From an uncultured Christensenella sp. (GTDB taxonomy: Bacteria > Bacillota > Clostridia > Christensenellales > Pumilibacteraceae), in assembly GCA_910578545.1 (NCBI GenBank), contig CAJTPT010000001.1, positions 124,001 through 188,000 of the forward strand: a stretch of 64,000 nt of DNA, read 5' to 3'. Under the pieces are notes generated by a model. It was not told where the DNA came from, made no database searches, and saw only the letters and a program-made list of their open reading frames with translations. The position numbers and the translations under genes were made by a program. This document shows, piece after piece, positions 1 through 8,756 of this stretch (positions are counted from its first letter, which is position 1; the number at the start of each line of letters is the position of its first letter).

Positions 1-286
1 AAGGTTTTGCGCCGCAAGGTCTTGTTACTCGGCGGTGCGCGACCGAAACACAACCGAGTTGCCTATCTTGATTACGCCCGTTTTCCGCCGATAGGATACG
101 GGAACGAACGTGTAGCTTTTACTTAAGCTGCAAATGCCATTGCCGGAGCCGCAACGGGAGCTGCGAACTTCATGACTTTGGCGTTTTCGGTTTTGTTGGC
201 AATTAAAGCCTTTTGCGTTTTTAGATAGCCGACCCTATCACCTGCTTTCCGTCGCTACGCCGCGCCGTCGAAGCCATTACATCCCC
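1..286 (-). ncRNA. ssrA: tmRNA (transfer-messenger RNA), 5' part, cut by window start
   Basis: tmRNA rescues stalled ribosomes and adds a degradation tag. Read on the minus strand the molecule begins at 286 with GGGGATGTAATGGCTTCGACGG, split here as GGGGATGTAAT plus GGCTTCGACGG, which is the conserved tmRNA 5' end (tRNA-like half plus D-loop). The tag reading frame follows at 200-123: resume codon GCC in the context TTTAATT-GCC-AAC, 25 codons, stop TAA. The peptide starts ANKTENAKV and ends PAMAFAA, so it has the usual AN start and a hydrophobic-Ala-Ala end. The 3' tRNA-like half and CCA lie left of the window. A possible -10 box TATATT lies 7 bases upstream of the 5' end (294-299); no good -35 is seen. 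The identification rests on 5' end, tag start, tag end and spacing together. Confidence 0.9.
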
Positions 287-591
287 ATGACGCAATATAG
301 CGTTAATTGGTATAAACCGCAGTAAAACACATTTTTACGGCAAAATCGCATCGCGCATAGCAAGCTATTTTGTCGCTATAAAGGCAACCTGGCGAAGTTG
401 CACGGAACCTACGAGCGAGCTTAACGCATATAGAGTACAAAATATCCGCTTGGGAAGTTGTTCTACTATGGTTGATACCACGTACTACTATACATTATTT
501 TATGAACAAAATCAAGTGTTTGTTTAAACTAAGTTAACGGATATGCCGATTTTATCATTGAATCAAACTCGACTGTTCCCACCGTCTCGCG
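287..591. other. non-coding stretch upstream of tmRNA
   Basis: About 305 bases without a credible gene between the tmRNA 5' end and the TetR gene stop. It holds the tmRNA promoter region and a short hairpin, GCAAC-8-GTTGC, at 384-401, followed by a run rich in ACGAGCGAGC-like words. No known RNA family was recognised; a second small RNA here is possible but not supported by a clear terminator. Confidence 0.5.
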
Positions 592-1155
592 CTATATGAC
601 TATTCCGCCGAGAAGCCGTGCCGTCATTGCCGCCATGGTATCGGCGGGGGTCTGAAAGTCGTTTTTCATCCACTCGCGCATAATGGAAGCGATCCCTGCG
701 GCGGCGAAGTTGAGGTAATAATCGGCGAGCATGGGGTCGTATGTTGTGGCGTTGTGCAGAGTTTCTTCCACCTCGATTTCCACGAACTCACGTATCTTTT
801 CGGTGATGAACGGATACAAATCGGGGTCGAAAAATATCAAGGCGAACTCGCGCGTGCACAATATATACTCGAACCAATACTTATAAATTTTGCGTGCGCC
901 CGACGTTTTAAAATCGTACTTTTGCATGAAATCGCAAAACACCTGGTCGACAAGCATTTCTACGACAGCCGTTTTTGAATCGAAATTGCGGTAAAACGTT
1001 TTGCGCGTCACGCCCGCTTGCTTACAAACGTCGCTCACCGAAATCTGCGCAAAAGGCGTTTTTTCGAGTAGCTCGAACAGCGCGGTTGTGATTAGATTCA
1101 TCGATCGCGCCCTACCGGCGTTTATTTTCTGTTTTTGCGTAAAATCAAAACGCAT
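592..1155 (-). CDS. TetR/AcrR family transcriptional regulator
   Basis: A 187-aa repressor-type protein. The N-terminal HTH is clear: helix region at residues 20-32 (NLITTALFELLEK), then the recognition unit ISVSDVCKQAGVTRKTFYRNF at 38-58, the usual TetR pattern VxDIxxxAGVSRxTFYxxF. The remaining 120 residues are an all-helical ligand/dimer domain without a recognisable ligand class. It stands alone: the HAD genes upstream are on the same strand 33 bp away, and the tmRNA lies beyond its 3' end. Its target genes cannot be named from the sequence. An alternative start at residue 19 (MNLITTALF) would remove helix 1 and is less likely. Confidence 0.85.
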   Translation of the reverse strand: MRFDFTQKQKINAGRARSMNLITTALFELLEKTPFAQISVSDVCKQAGVTRKTFYRNFDSKTAVVEMLVDQVFCDFMQKYDFKTSGARKIYKYWFEYILCTREFALIFFDPDLYPFITEKIREFVEIEVEETLHNATTYDPMLADYYLNFAAAGIASIMREWMKNDFQTPADTMAAMTARLLGGIVI

Positions 1156-1187
1156 AATCCCGCCCGCAAAAATTTATTGCTAACAAG

Positions 1188-1883
1188 CTAATCTATCAGT
1201 CCGCCCGAACGAAGCGCGTCAAGCAGCTCGTCGGGCTTTTTGATTATAAAATCGGGATTATACTCTCTAAGCACACGCTCGTCGCGAAATCCCCAAGTGA
1301 CGGCAACGACGGGCAAGCCGCACGCCGCCGCCGTCAGCATATCCGTTTCGCCGTCGCCGACGTACACCGACCGCGACCTGTCGCTTCCCAACGCCTCGAG
1401 CGCGTTATTGACGCCGTCGGGCGAAGGCTTTGGTCTTATTCCGTCGCGAACGCCGACTACCGCGTCCACCGTCTTAAAAAACACCGAGCACAATTCCTTA
1501 GCCGCCGCGTCGTACTTGTTGGTAACGATAGCGGTTTTTATCCCGTGCTCTTTTAGACACACAAGCAAATCGCACACGCCCGCGTACGGCGCGGTGCAGT
1601 CCGAGCTGTGCTTGTCGTAGTATTCGGTGAACACCGCAAGACAGGCATTGAGCAGCCGCTTGTCCGAAAACCCGCCGTTATCGGCAAGCGTCTTGCCCGC
1701 CGTCGCAAAGTACAACGCGCGTTCCATAAGCTTGGGCACGCCGTTGCCGACAAACGCGCGCACGCGTTCTACCGATATGCCGCCAAATCCGAACGCGTTA
1801 AGCGCGTGGTTTGTCGCGGCGGTAAGATCGTCGAGCGTGTTGAGTAGCGTGCCGTCCAAATCGAAAATAACCGAGTCAATCAT
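1188..1883 (-). CDS. HAD-superfamily phosphatase, phosphoglycolate phosphatase-like
   Basis: 231 aa, with all four HAD motifs: I DLDGT (D8, D10), II TN at 121-122, III PKPSPD (K152), IV GDGETD (D177, D181). The cap region between motifs I and II is helical (C1 type), as in Gph/PgmB-like phosphatases. The substrate is unknown. The start at 1883 is chosen because its ATG overlaps the stop of the upstream gene (TAATG); a longer open frame to 1940 would add an Arg-rich tail overlapping that gene. The two neighbouring HAD genes are therefore probably translated as one unit. Confidence 0.85.
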   Translation of the reverse strand: MIDSVIFDLDGTLLNTLDDLTAATNHALNAFGFGGISVERVRAFVGNGVPKLMERALYFATAGKTLADNGGFSDKRLLNACLAVFTEYYDKHSSDCTAPYAGVCDLLVCLKEHGIKTAIVTNKYDAAAKELCSVFFKTVDAVVGVRDGIRPKPSPDGVNNALEALGSDRSRSVYVGDGETDMLTAAACGLPVVAVTWGFRDERVLREYNPDFIIKKPDELLDALRSGGLID

Positions 1884-2557
1884 TATCCGACCAATCCGAG
1901 AATTTCGTCCGCGTGCGCCGCCGCGCCGCCGCCTGCCCACAGTCCGCGAATACCGAACCTCTCCGCGCCGCGAACGTCGGCGTCTATGTCGTCGCCTATC
2001 ATGACGGCGTCCGATTTATCGAGGTCGTACTCGTCAAAGAGAATTTCGTAAAACGCAGGATCCGGCTTGCGTACGCCGTAATCCGAGCTGAGGCACACCC
2101 CGTCGAACTTATCGGAAAGTCCGACGCGCTCGATTTCCTTGCGCGTAAAAACCGCCTGCGCGTTGCTCAACAAATACACCTTGCAACCGCGCGCGTGAAG
2201 CTCGTCCAAAAGCTCGATCGTGCCGTCGAACAGCCTAAACTTTTCGATAGACGCCTCGCGCATAATGCACAAGGCTTTTGCCGCGTCGTCGCGAGAAAGC
2301 CTGCCGCCGACCGACCGCGCAATGCTCTCGAACTGCGTAATGCAATCGCACTCGGGATTCAGATATTTACGCTCGGCAACTGCGCGCTCGTTAAACAGCT
2401 TCCAGTACCTGTCGAACTCGGCGCACAGCCGTTTCCAATCGGTCTTTACACGCTTGGCGGCAAAAAACTCAACGACGGGCGCCCACGCTCTTTCGCAGTG
2501 TTCGTCCGTCTTGACATCTATAAGCGTATTGTACAAATCGAATACAAAAGTTTTCAT
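1883..2557 (-). CDS. HAD-superfamily hydrolase with DLYNT motif I
   Basis: 224 aa. Motif I is FDLYNTL (nucleophile D7); the usual second Asp (general acid) is Tyr9, as in the L-2-haloacid dehalogenase branch, which has DxYGT. Motif II is LLSNA, motif III VRKPDP, motif IV MIGDDIDAD. This makes phosphatase activity uncertain: phosphatases of the family need the second Asp, whereas dehalogenases do not. First gene of a two-gene unit with the phosphatase at 1188-1883 (stop and start overlap by one base). Confidence 0.8.
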   Translation of the reverse strand: MKTFVFDLYNTLIDVKTDEHCERAWAPVVEFFAAKRVKTDWKRLCAEFDRYWKLFNERAVAERKYLNPECDCITQFESIARSVGGRLSRDDAAKALCIMREASIEKFRLFDGTIELLDELHARGCKVYLLSNAQAVFTRKEIERVGLSDKFDGVCLSSDYGVRKPDPAFYEILFDEYDLDKSDAVMIGDDIDADVRGAERFGIRGLWAGGGAAAHADEILGLVG

Positions 2558-2635
2558 GCTTAAATTATACTATATTGCTGTTACGATTGCAATAGTTTTT
2601 TTTAAAAAACGCGGACGCAAAAAGCCTATAAAAAC

Positions 2636-3340
2636 CTAATTGCGCTTAATCTTGAGCGTGTTCAAATACGCCTTTGTTTCCGCCGAAACGCGGTAACTTT
2701 CCCTCGCCTTTTGTATCGCCTTGTTGTGAACGAACTTAGGAAAAACGGCGTCGGTAAACAGTCCTATCGTTTTTTCGTAGTACTTGACGAGGCACTCGGC
2801 AAGCAACCACGCCGCCGCCATATCCACGTAATACTGACCGTACGTAACGTTATACCGAAGTGTTTCCAAAATCCTGTCTATATACTCGTCGCACAGACAG
2901 CACGAAAACATAATCATTATATAGAACCGTTTTTCGTACTGACCTTCGCTGTCCAACAAATAACGAAAGTCATCCCAAAGCGCTTCCTTATCCGCCCACG
3001 CAAGGCAGGGCGTAACGCAGTCGACGTGCGCCCACGAGCCGAACAGCGGAACCAAATGCGAAAGATACTCGCGCGTTTCGCTATAATACTCGCTCTTACG
3101 CGCCGCCAAAACGCCTGCAAAAAGCACGCTCTCGTACGTCTTGTTTTCGTCGCCGAAAAATCCGTCGAGCACGTCGCGACGCGCCGAGACGGGCACCGAC
3201 TTGGCGAGCTTTTTTATTATAGGCGTACGCACGCCTATAGTACTGTACGTGCTGTTTACTATTGGATTATTAAAGTCGTCGTATTTGCCGTCTACGTTGC
3301 GCTCGAGTTCGGCTATACATTGTTCGTACGTTTCAAACAT
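2636..3340 (-). CDS. DNA alkylation repair protein, AlkD-like HEAT repeat
   Basis: 234 aa, helical throughout, with the N-terminal pattern seen in AlkD/DUF1061-like proteins (VNSTYSTIGVRTPIIKKLAK at about 27-46) and conserved Trp/Tyr/Asp positions further on (SWAHVDCVTPCLAWADKE, then MAAAWLLAECLVKY). AlkD enzymes remove positively charged alkylated bases without flipping them. Start at 3340 chosen for the ribosome site GGAGAAAAAAT-ATG; the frame can be extended to 3424 without a ribosome site. Monocistronic, with mfd next on the same strand; both are DNA-repair genes, but about 150 bp separate them from each other. Confidence 0.75.
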   Translation of the reverse strand: MFETYEQCIAELERNVDGKYDDFNNPIVNSTYSTIGVRTPIIKKLAKSVPVSARRDVLDGFFGDENKTYESVLFAGVLAARKSEYYSETREYLSHLVPLFGSWAHVDCVTPCLAWADKEALWDDFRYLLDSEGQYEKRFYIMIMFSCCLCDEYIDRILETLRYNVTYGQYYVDMAAAWLLAECLVKYYEKTIGLFTDAVFPKFVHNKAIQKARESYRVSAETKAYLNTLKIKRN

Positions 3341-3489
3341 ATTTTTTCTCCATACATGGTAATTGTAAATTATCGTATACAACCGCTTTGTTGCCCCTTT
3401 AGGGAAAAACCGAAATAAAGTCACCGCAAAGCGCAGTCCTCACCTATTCACTTATTCAATCACCGATTGCAGCCGATAATTCCTAATTG

Positions 3490-6400
3490 CTAATTCCGAA
3501 TTGACACCAAATACTTCAATAACGACTTTACCGAGTCGAAAACAATAAGCGGGGTCTTGACCGCACTGAACGTGCCGCCGAAATTCTCGAACCCGTCCTT
3601 TACGTCCTCTACGCTCTGAAACTCGATTTTCGCGCCCGACCGCAATAGCGTAACGACAGTTGCGTTTACCGTCGAAGCAAGGTTCTTTATTAAACCGACG
3701 TTGGCGAGGTTTTTGAGCTCTACGGGCACGGTTTCGTAGGCGTCCTTCAGTCCGCCGAGAAGCTCGTCGCGCTCGCGCTCGGCCTTTAATTGAGAAATGC
3801 GTTTGTACAGCTCGACGCGCATCGACCCGTCGCAATAGTCCTTTGGAATGACTGCGGTAAAGTCCACCTTCATAACGGGGTCCTTGTGCTTGTTGACAGC
3901 CTGTCCCTTGATTTCGGCGACCGCCTCGTTAAGAAGCTTGCAATACATACTGTACCCGACGCTCACCATGTGACCGTGCTGTTCTGCGCCGAACACGTTG
4001 CCCACGCCGCGGATACGCATATCCTGCTCGGCAATCTTTACGCCGCTACCAAGCTCGGTGTAGCGCGACACGGCTGTCAGCCGCTCGAGCGCCGCGCCCG
4101 AAAGATTGACCTCACTGCTGAACGTAAAATAAACCTGTGCGACGCGATCGGACCTACCCACGCGCCCCTTTAGCTGATACATTTGGCTTAAGCCCATATT
4201 TTCCGCGCCGTATACTATCATGGTGTTGGCGTTGGGGATATCTATGCCGTTCTCGATAATCGTAGTGGCGACGAGCACGTCCGCCTTGCCGTCCGCAAAG
4301 CTTTCGACCGACGCCGTCATCAGCCGCCTATCCATCTGCCCGTGCGCGTATGTAAACCTAAGCTCGGGCATGAGCGAAGCAAGCCTTGCCGTGTACTCGG
4401 CTATACCGCCGCCGCGCGCGCCGCCGTTGACGTAGTTGTAAACTATAAACACCTGCCCGCCGCGCGCCACCTCGCGTGTCACCGCGTCCACGCACAGAGC
4501 GTCCGAATACTCGGTTACGTACACCTGCGCGGGAAGCCTGCCCGTCGGCGGCGTTTCCAGCATTGACACGTCGCGTATGCCCGACATTGCCATGTGCAGC
4601 GTGCGCGGAATGGGCGTTGCGGAAAGCGTGAGCACGTTGATATCGGTCTTGAGGTTTTTGATTTTTTCCTTGTCGGACACGCCGAACTTTTGTTCCTCGT
4701 CGAGTATCAACAGCTCGAGGTTTTTAAACTTAACCGACTTGCCGAGCAGCTTGTGCGTGCCGCAAACAATGTCGATAGACCCATCCTCGAGCCCGCCGAG
4801 CGTTTTGGCGGTATCGCCCTCAGCACGGGACAGCGCGCCGACCTTGACCCCGAAGCGTTCCATTCTCGACTTGGTCGTGTTGTAGTGCTGGTGGCAAAGC
4901 ACGGTCGTCGGCGACATAAACGCCACCTGCCCGCCCTGCGAAATAACCTTAAACGCAACCCGAAGCGCAACCTCTGTCTTACCGAAGCCGACGTCTCCGC
5001 ACACTAGCCTGTCCATTATCTTGCCGCTCGTCAGATCGTTAAAGCACGCGTCGATAGCGGCGAGCTGATCGGGTGTTTCGGTATACGGAAAGTCGGCGGC
5101 AAACTCATCCTCTATCTCGCTGTCGGTGCCGTACTTTTTGCCGCGCACCGTTTCGCGTTTTGCGTACAGCTCGAGCAGGTCGAACGCCATTGCTTTAAGC
5201 CGCGACTTGACCTTTGCCTTGGTGCGTTCAAACTCCGCGCCGCCCAGCTTGCTTAACCGCGGCGGGCTGTCGTTAAAGTCGTACTTGCTAAGCCGACTCA
5301 TATTCTCGACGGGCACATACAGCGTGTCGCCGCCGGCGTACCTGACCGTTATGTAATCGCGCTCGTAGCTTCCGTAATCGACGGCGCCCACCGCCTCGCA
5401 AATACCAATGCCGTGCGTTTCGTGCACTACGTAGTCGCCCGGCTTGGGAAGCTCCGCCATGCCGATGCGCTTGACCGACGAGAACGGGTCTCGTTTTTTG
5501 CCGACGTTGCGCATGCCGATCACGACTGTATTGCCGTCAAAGAACATGCCTCCGTCCGCCGTCGGCTCGATATATTCGGCGTCGTAGCACTCGACCGATT
5601 CAAGCCCGTCGCGCACGTCCGCGGCGACAAGCACTTTCATGCCGCGCGACCGCCAAGCGGCAATATCGTCCTTTAACTGTACGAAGTTTTTGCCGTACAG
5701 CGGAAGATCGATGCTTTTAAGCTTAAACACCCTATCAGGCGAAAAGAATCTGTTGTTGCTGTCTATCGCATGAAAGCACAACACGCACTTGTGCGCAGGC
5801 GGAACGGCCACAAGATTATCCGCCGCGCAGAACGGCGCCTCGCCCGCATCTATAAGCCGCTTGGCGCGCGACGAATGCTCGCGGTACGCAAATATACAGT
5901 TGTCGTAAACCGCCTTAGCGTCCTCTATGATCATGGGCATATCGCAAAACTTATCGAGCGTTGTGTGCGGAAAAAGCGACAGTAACGTCTGTTCGCCGTC
6001 CGAGTCGCCCACGTTTAAACGCTCGGCAAGCCTGTGCTCTATCGGCACGCCGGCAGACTTTCGTTTTTCGCCCGCATGAATAAGCTGTTCAACAGCCGCC
6101 GACTTGTCGGCATAAACCGACTCGGTCGCAGGGTACGCGGTAAAACCGTCCATTCTTTCCCCCGCGCTTTGCGACAGAATATCGAGCGTGCGTATGCTGT
6201 CGCACTCGAACCCGAAAAACTCGATACGCGCCGCTTCGCCGCCGGGCGCGCACACGTCCATAATATCGCCGCGAACCGAAAACTGCCCGGGCTCTTCCAC
6301 GTGCCCGACGCGCTCGTACCCCGCCGTAACAAGCTTGCTTATAAGCTCGTCGGTGCGATGCTTGCCGCCCACCTCAAACGCGACGGTCGCGGAAGTCACA

Positions 6401-6771
6401 CTTTCACGCGTGGGTAAAATTTGCATAAGCGTTTCGGCGGTAGTCACCACCACGTCGCACGCGCCGCTCGCTACGTCGTACAAAGCACGGGCACGCGCGG
6501 CGGACCTATCCGTTCCGGTCGCCAACAGCACGTTGTTTTTAGGCAAAAACAGCTGTGCGTTTTTATAGTGCATGGACAGTTCGACAAACGCCGCACGCGC
6601 CGAAACTACGTCCGAGCACACGTACAAAAATCTGTTAAACGCACAGCAAAAAAGTCGAATATCCGACTTTGTCATGCCGAATACCGACGTGCGTTTTCCG
6701 CCGTTCACCGCCTCGATTACCTTACCGAGGTCGCCGCCCAGCCCGTTTATTACCTGTCCTATATTACGCAT
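3490..6771 (-). CDS. mfd: transcription-repair coupling factor Mfd
   Basis: 1093 aa (family usually 1100-1180). Mfd pushes stalled RNA polymerase off damaged DNA and recruits UvrA. Order of domains: UvrB-homology region (1-350, weakly conserved but with GQFSVRGDIMDV at 162-173), RNA-polymerase-interacting CID/Tudor domain GDYVVHETHGIGI at 445-457, then a RecG-like translocase with Walker A GDVGFGKTEV (592-601), DEEQ box at 691-694, SATPIPRTL, and QxxxRxGRxGR (QLKGRVGRSD), and the C-terminal TRCF domain. It starts 12 bp after pth stops, so pth-mfd is an operon, a common Bacillota order. Confidence 0.97.
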   Translation of the reverse strand: MRNIGQVINGLGGDLGKVIEAVNGGKRTSVFGMTKSDIRLFCCAFNRFLYVCSDVVSARAAFVELSMHYKNAQLFLPKNNVLLATGTDRSAARARALYDVASGACDVVVTTAETLMQILPTRESVTSATVAFEVGGKHRTDELISKLVTAGYERVGHVEEPGQFSVRGDIMDVCAPGGEAARIEFFGFECDSIRTLDILSQSAGERMDGFTAYPATESVYADKSAAVEQLIHAGEKRKSAGVPIEHRLAERLNVGDSDGEQTLLSLFPHTTLDKFCDMPMIIEDAKAVYDNCIFAYREHSSRAKRLIDAGEAPFCAADNLVAVPPAHKCVLCFHAIDSNNRFFSPDRVFKLKSIDLPLYGKNFVQLKDDIAAWRSRGMKVLVAADVRDGLESVECYDAEYIEPTADGGMFFDGNTVVIGMRNVGKKRDPFSSVKRIGMAELPKPGDYVVHETHGIGICEAVGAVDYGSYERDYITVRYAGGDTLYVPVENMSRLSKYDFNDSPPRLSKLGGAEFERTKAKVKSRLKAMAFDLLELYAKRETVRGKKYGTDSEIEDEFAADFPYTETPDQLAAIDACFNDLTSGKIMDRLVCGDVGFGKTEVALRVAFKVISQGGQVAFMSPTTVLCHQHYNTTKSRMERFGVKVGALSRAEGDTAKTLGGLEDGSIDIVCGTHKLLGKSVKFKNLELLILDEEQKFGVSDKEKIKNLKTDINVLTLSATPIPRTLHMAMSGIRDVSMLETPPTGRLPAQVYVTEYSDALCVDAVTREVARGGQVFIVYNYVNGGARGGGIAEYTARLASLMPELRFTYAHGQMDRRLMTASVESFADGKADVLVATTIIENGIDIPNANTMIVYGAENMGLSQMYQLKGRVGRSDRVAQVYFTFSSEVNLSGAALERLTAVSRYTELGSGVKIAEQDMRIRGVGNVFGAEQHGHMVSVGYSMYCKLLNEAVAEIKGQAVNKHKDPVMKVDFTAVIPKDYCDGSMRVELYKRISQLKAERERDELLGGLKDAYETVPVELKNLANVGLIKNLASTVNATVVTLLRSGAKIEFQSVEDVKDGFENFGGTFSAVKTPLIVFDSVKSLLKYLVSIRN

Positions 6772-6782
6772 AAAAACCCGAC

Positions 6783-7361
6783 TTAAACAGCAGCGCCGTT
6801 AACCTGCACCGTCAAATCCTGCCAAGCCTTACCGTCGATCCAATCGCTTACAAAGTCGCACGCCTTTTCGCACGCGGCTGTAAGCGTCGGCTTTTCAAAA
6901 ACCGTAAAATGCGAAAGCACGTAGTCGGCAAGCCCCATATAGTCAGGTCTGAATCCAATGCCTATACGCACCCGCGCAAAGTCCGTCGAGCCGAGCTTAT
7001 TCACAATATCGCGCATGCCGTTGTGCGTGCCCGCCGTACCGTTAAGCCTGGCGCGCACCGTGCCCTTTCCGATATCTATATCGTCGTACAAAACAAGTAT
7101 ATCCTTGGGCTCGACTTTGTAGTAGCGCGAGAGATACCCCACCGCGTCGCCCGAAAGGTTCATGTACGTTTGCGGCTTGCACAGCATAATCTTTTCACCG
7201 CCGACGGCACAATCGGTAAGTAGCGCATTGCTCTTTTTGTCGAGCGAAAAATCTCTAACTGATAAACGCGCGGCAAGAATATCCAGCGCGTTAAATCCGA
7301 TATTGTGATATGTGTCGCGGTAATCGCTACCCGGATTACCCAAGCCGACTACAAGCTTCAT
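6783..7361 (-). CDS. pth: peptidyl-tRNA hydrolase
   Basis: 192 aa, the family length. Pth releases tRNA from peptidyl-tRNAs that drop off the ribosome. Seen: GLGNPG at 6-11 (N9), catalytic His19 in YHNIGF, the KPQTYMNLSG strand at about 61-70, and LYDDIDI with the catalytic-site Asp, GTAGTHNGMRDI. Sits one base after the stop of the DUF1858 gene and 12 bp before mfd on the same strand, so the three form one transcription unit from the promoter at 7610-7639. Confidence 0.97.
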   Translation of the reverse strand: MKLVVGLGNPGSDYRDTYHNIGFNALDILAARLSVRDFSLDKKSNALLTDCAVGGEKIMLCKPQTYMNLSGDAVGYLSRYYKVEPKDILVLYDDIDIGKGTVRARLNGTAGTHNGMRDIVNKLGSTDFARVRIGIGFRPDYMGLADYVLSHFTVFEKPTLTAACEKACDFVSDWIDGKAWQDLTVQVNGAAV

Positions 7362-7362
7362 T

Positions 7363-7572
7363 TCAATCGATTACTTCGTTAAGCTTTTTAACAAGCTCAT
7401 CAACGTCGTTGCCGTGCGCCGCCGCCGCTTCCGCAACGGTTTCGCCGCGCGAAATGGGGCAACCCAAGCAGTGCATGCCCATATCCATGAATACCTGCAC
7501 AACCTTCTCGTTTTCGGGCGCCAAGCATAAAACGTCGTAAATCGTCATATCCGCAGTAACCTTGTTTGCCAT
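7363..7572 (-). CDS. DUF1858 domain protein
   Basis: 69 aa. The whole protein is the DUF1858 domain: helix-turn start ADMTIYDVL, then VVQVFMDMGMHCLGCPISRGETVAEAA with the conserved Cys-x-x-Cys (CLGC). The domain is found alone or fused to iron-sulfur or hybrid-cluster proteins in anaerobes; its function is not known. Ribosome site GGAGG lies 9 bases upstream of the ATG. First gene of the DUF1858-pth-mfd operon. Confidence 0.9.
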   Translation of the reverse strand: MANKVTADMTIYDVLCLAPENEKVVQVFMDMGMHCLGCPISRGETVAEAAAAHGNDVDELVKKLNEVID

Positions 7573-7609
7573 AGTATTAAACCTCCGTCTAAACTAAAAC
7601 GTTTTAATA

Positions 7610-7639
7610 AGTATACACTTAATTATAAGTATTTGTCAA
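7610..7639 (-). promoter_or_regulatory. sigma-A promoter of the DUF1858-pth-mfd operon
   Basis: On the minus strand TTGACA (7639-7634), 18-bp spacer, TATACT (7615-7610), about 38 bases upstream of the DUF1858 start codon. Five of six or better at both boxes. Confidence 0.8.
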
Positions 7640-7669
7640 TTGAATTTTAATATGTACGGTATTACTGCA

Positions 7670-8515
7670 CTATTCCCCAACGCCGAGCGCCGCCGATTTG
7701 AGTTGCGTAAGAATATCGGGCACGCTCTCGGCGGTCAGCTCGTCGGCAAACTCGCCCGCAGCAAGATTATAAAGTTCCGGCGAATACATAAACCGCTTAA
7801 TAGGCACGAACACATACAGCGGGTACCAACCACCGTTTTTGGGCGGCTCGCCGATCGTGTAGTACCCGTAATCGGTAAAAGTCAAAAAGTCCAAAAGCCG
7901 CCCGCCGACGGAAGCAATCATTTCGGCAAGCGCGCCCACTTCCGCCGCAAGGTCGTAGACCAACGGGAACATGTCGCGCTCGTGCCTGACGGCAAACACG
8001 TACTTTCCGTCATACTTGCACAGCGAGCAAAGAATATCGCGCGAAAAGCGTTCGCCGTCCAACCGCTCTATCGCGATCACCTTGAATCCTTCGTCGAGAT
8101 ATGCGGCGTACGTTCCGCACTCGCCGCTTCCCGCAAACACCGACCCGAAAAATCCCGCCCCGTCGCGCCGCGTTTTGATTACGATATCGCCGTCCGTAAT
8201 CGTACAAACGTTGCCGAGTAACGGAAGCAACGCCGCTACGCGCGCAGTCGCCTCGGGGAACAGCATAAGCTCGGCTTTGCTCGCGCACAGCACGTCTGCG
8301 GCAGAGCCGAATTTATCAATCAGCTTGTGCGCCAAAACGTTGGTGTCCTTGCGCGGAATAAAAAACGACAAAAGTAATTCTATAAGCTCGACGTCGCGCA
8401 AACCGCTCAAATCCAAATCGCGCCGCGCCGACTCGCGCAAGCGCTCGCGGTGTCCCGAATGAACGGATTCGGCTTTTCTTCCGCTTGCTTTTAAATCCCT
8501 TTTGTTTGCCGCCAT
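7670..8515 (-). CDS. RadC/UPF0758-like protein with degenerate JAMM site
   Basis: 281 aa. N-terminal UPF0758 helix-hairpin part is well kept (GHRERLRESARRD, LRDVELIELLLSFFIPRKD, LIDKFGSAADVL). The C-terminal JAB1/MPN-like part is recognisable (EGFKVIAIERLDG; LLDFLTFTDYGYYTIGE aligning with the family's LLDHIIIGDxxYYSFRE), but the metal-binding HxHPSGxxxPSxxD is replaced by RHERDMFPLVYDL and the later DH by DF. RadC's molecular role is not settled in any species; here zinc binding seems lost. Followed on the same strand, 96 bp away, by the DUF1858 operon. Confidence 0.8.
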   Translation of the reverse strand: MAANKRDLKASGRKAESVHSGHRERLRESARRDLDLSGLRDVELIELLLSFFIPRKDTNVLAHKLIDKFGSAADVLCASKAELMLFPEATARVAALLPLLGNVCTITDGDIVIKTRRDGAGFFGSVFAGSGECGTYAAYLDEGFKVIAIERLDGERFSRDILCSLCKYDGKYVFAVRHERDMFPLVYDLAAEVGALAEMIASVGGRLLDFLTFTDYGYYTIGEPPKNGGWYPLYVFVPIKRFMYSPELYNLAAGEFADELTAESVPDILTQLKSAALGVGE

Positions 8516-8525
8516 AACATATCTA

Positions 8526-8747
8526 TCAGTAATCGCTAACGCCCAATAAATAGTCGCAACTTACGTCGAATATCTGCGCAAGTAAAATAATTATATCCGC
8601 AGGCGGAACACTCTTGGATTTTTCCCAAAGCGAAACCGTGTCCTGCGACACGGAAAGCTTTTTGCCCAGCTCGGCTTGCGAAAGCCCTCTGTCCGTTCTC
8701 AATTCCCGCATCCGTTTGCCGATCACTTGTAGCCTATTGTCTATCAT
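8526..8747 (-). CDS. small XRE-family HTH regulator
   Basis: 73 aa, essentially one cro/CI HTH domain: MRELRTDRGLSQAELGKKLSVSQ with recognition helix SQDTVSLWEKSKSVP, ending in FDVSCDYLLGVSDY, the usual C-terminal signature of clostridial small XRE proteins (same ending as the XRE gene at 20126). It is 10 bp upstream of the radC-like gene on the same strand. Upstream (8748-8800) is AT-rich with repeated GAGAATTTTTCGTATAAT / GAGATATTCTCGTATA words, likely its own operator region (autoregulation is inferred). Confidence 0.85.
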   Translation of the reverse strand: MIDNRLQVIGKRMRELRTDRGLSQAELGKKLSVSQDTVSLWEKSKSVPPADIIILLAQIFDVSCDYLLGVSDY

Positions 8748-8756
8748 ATAATTATC

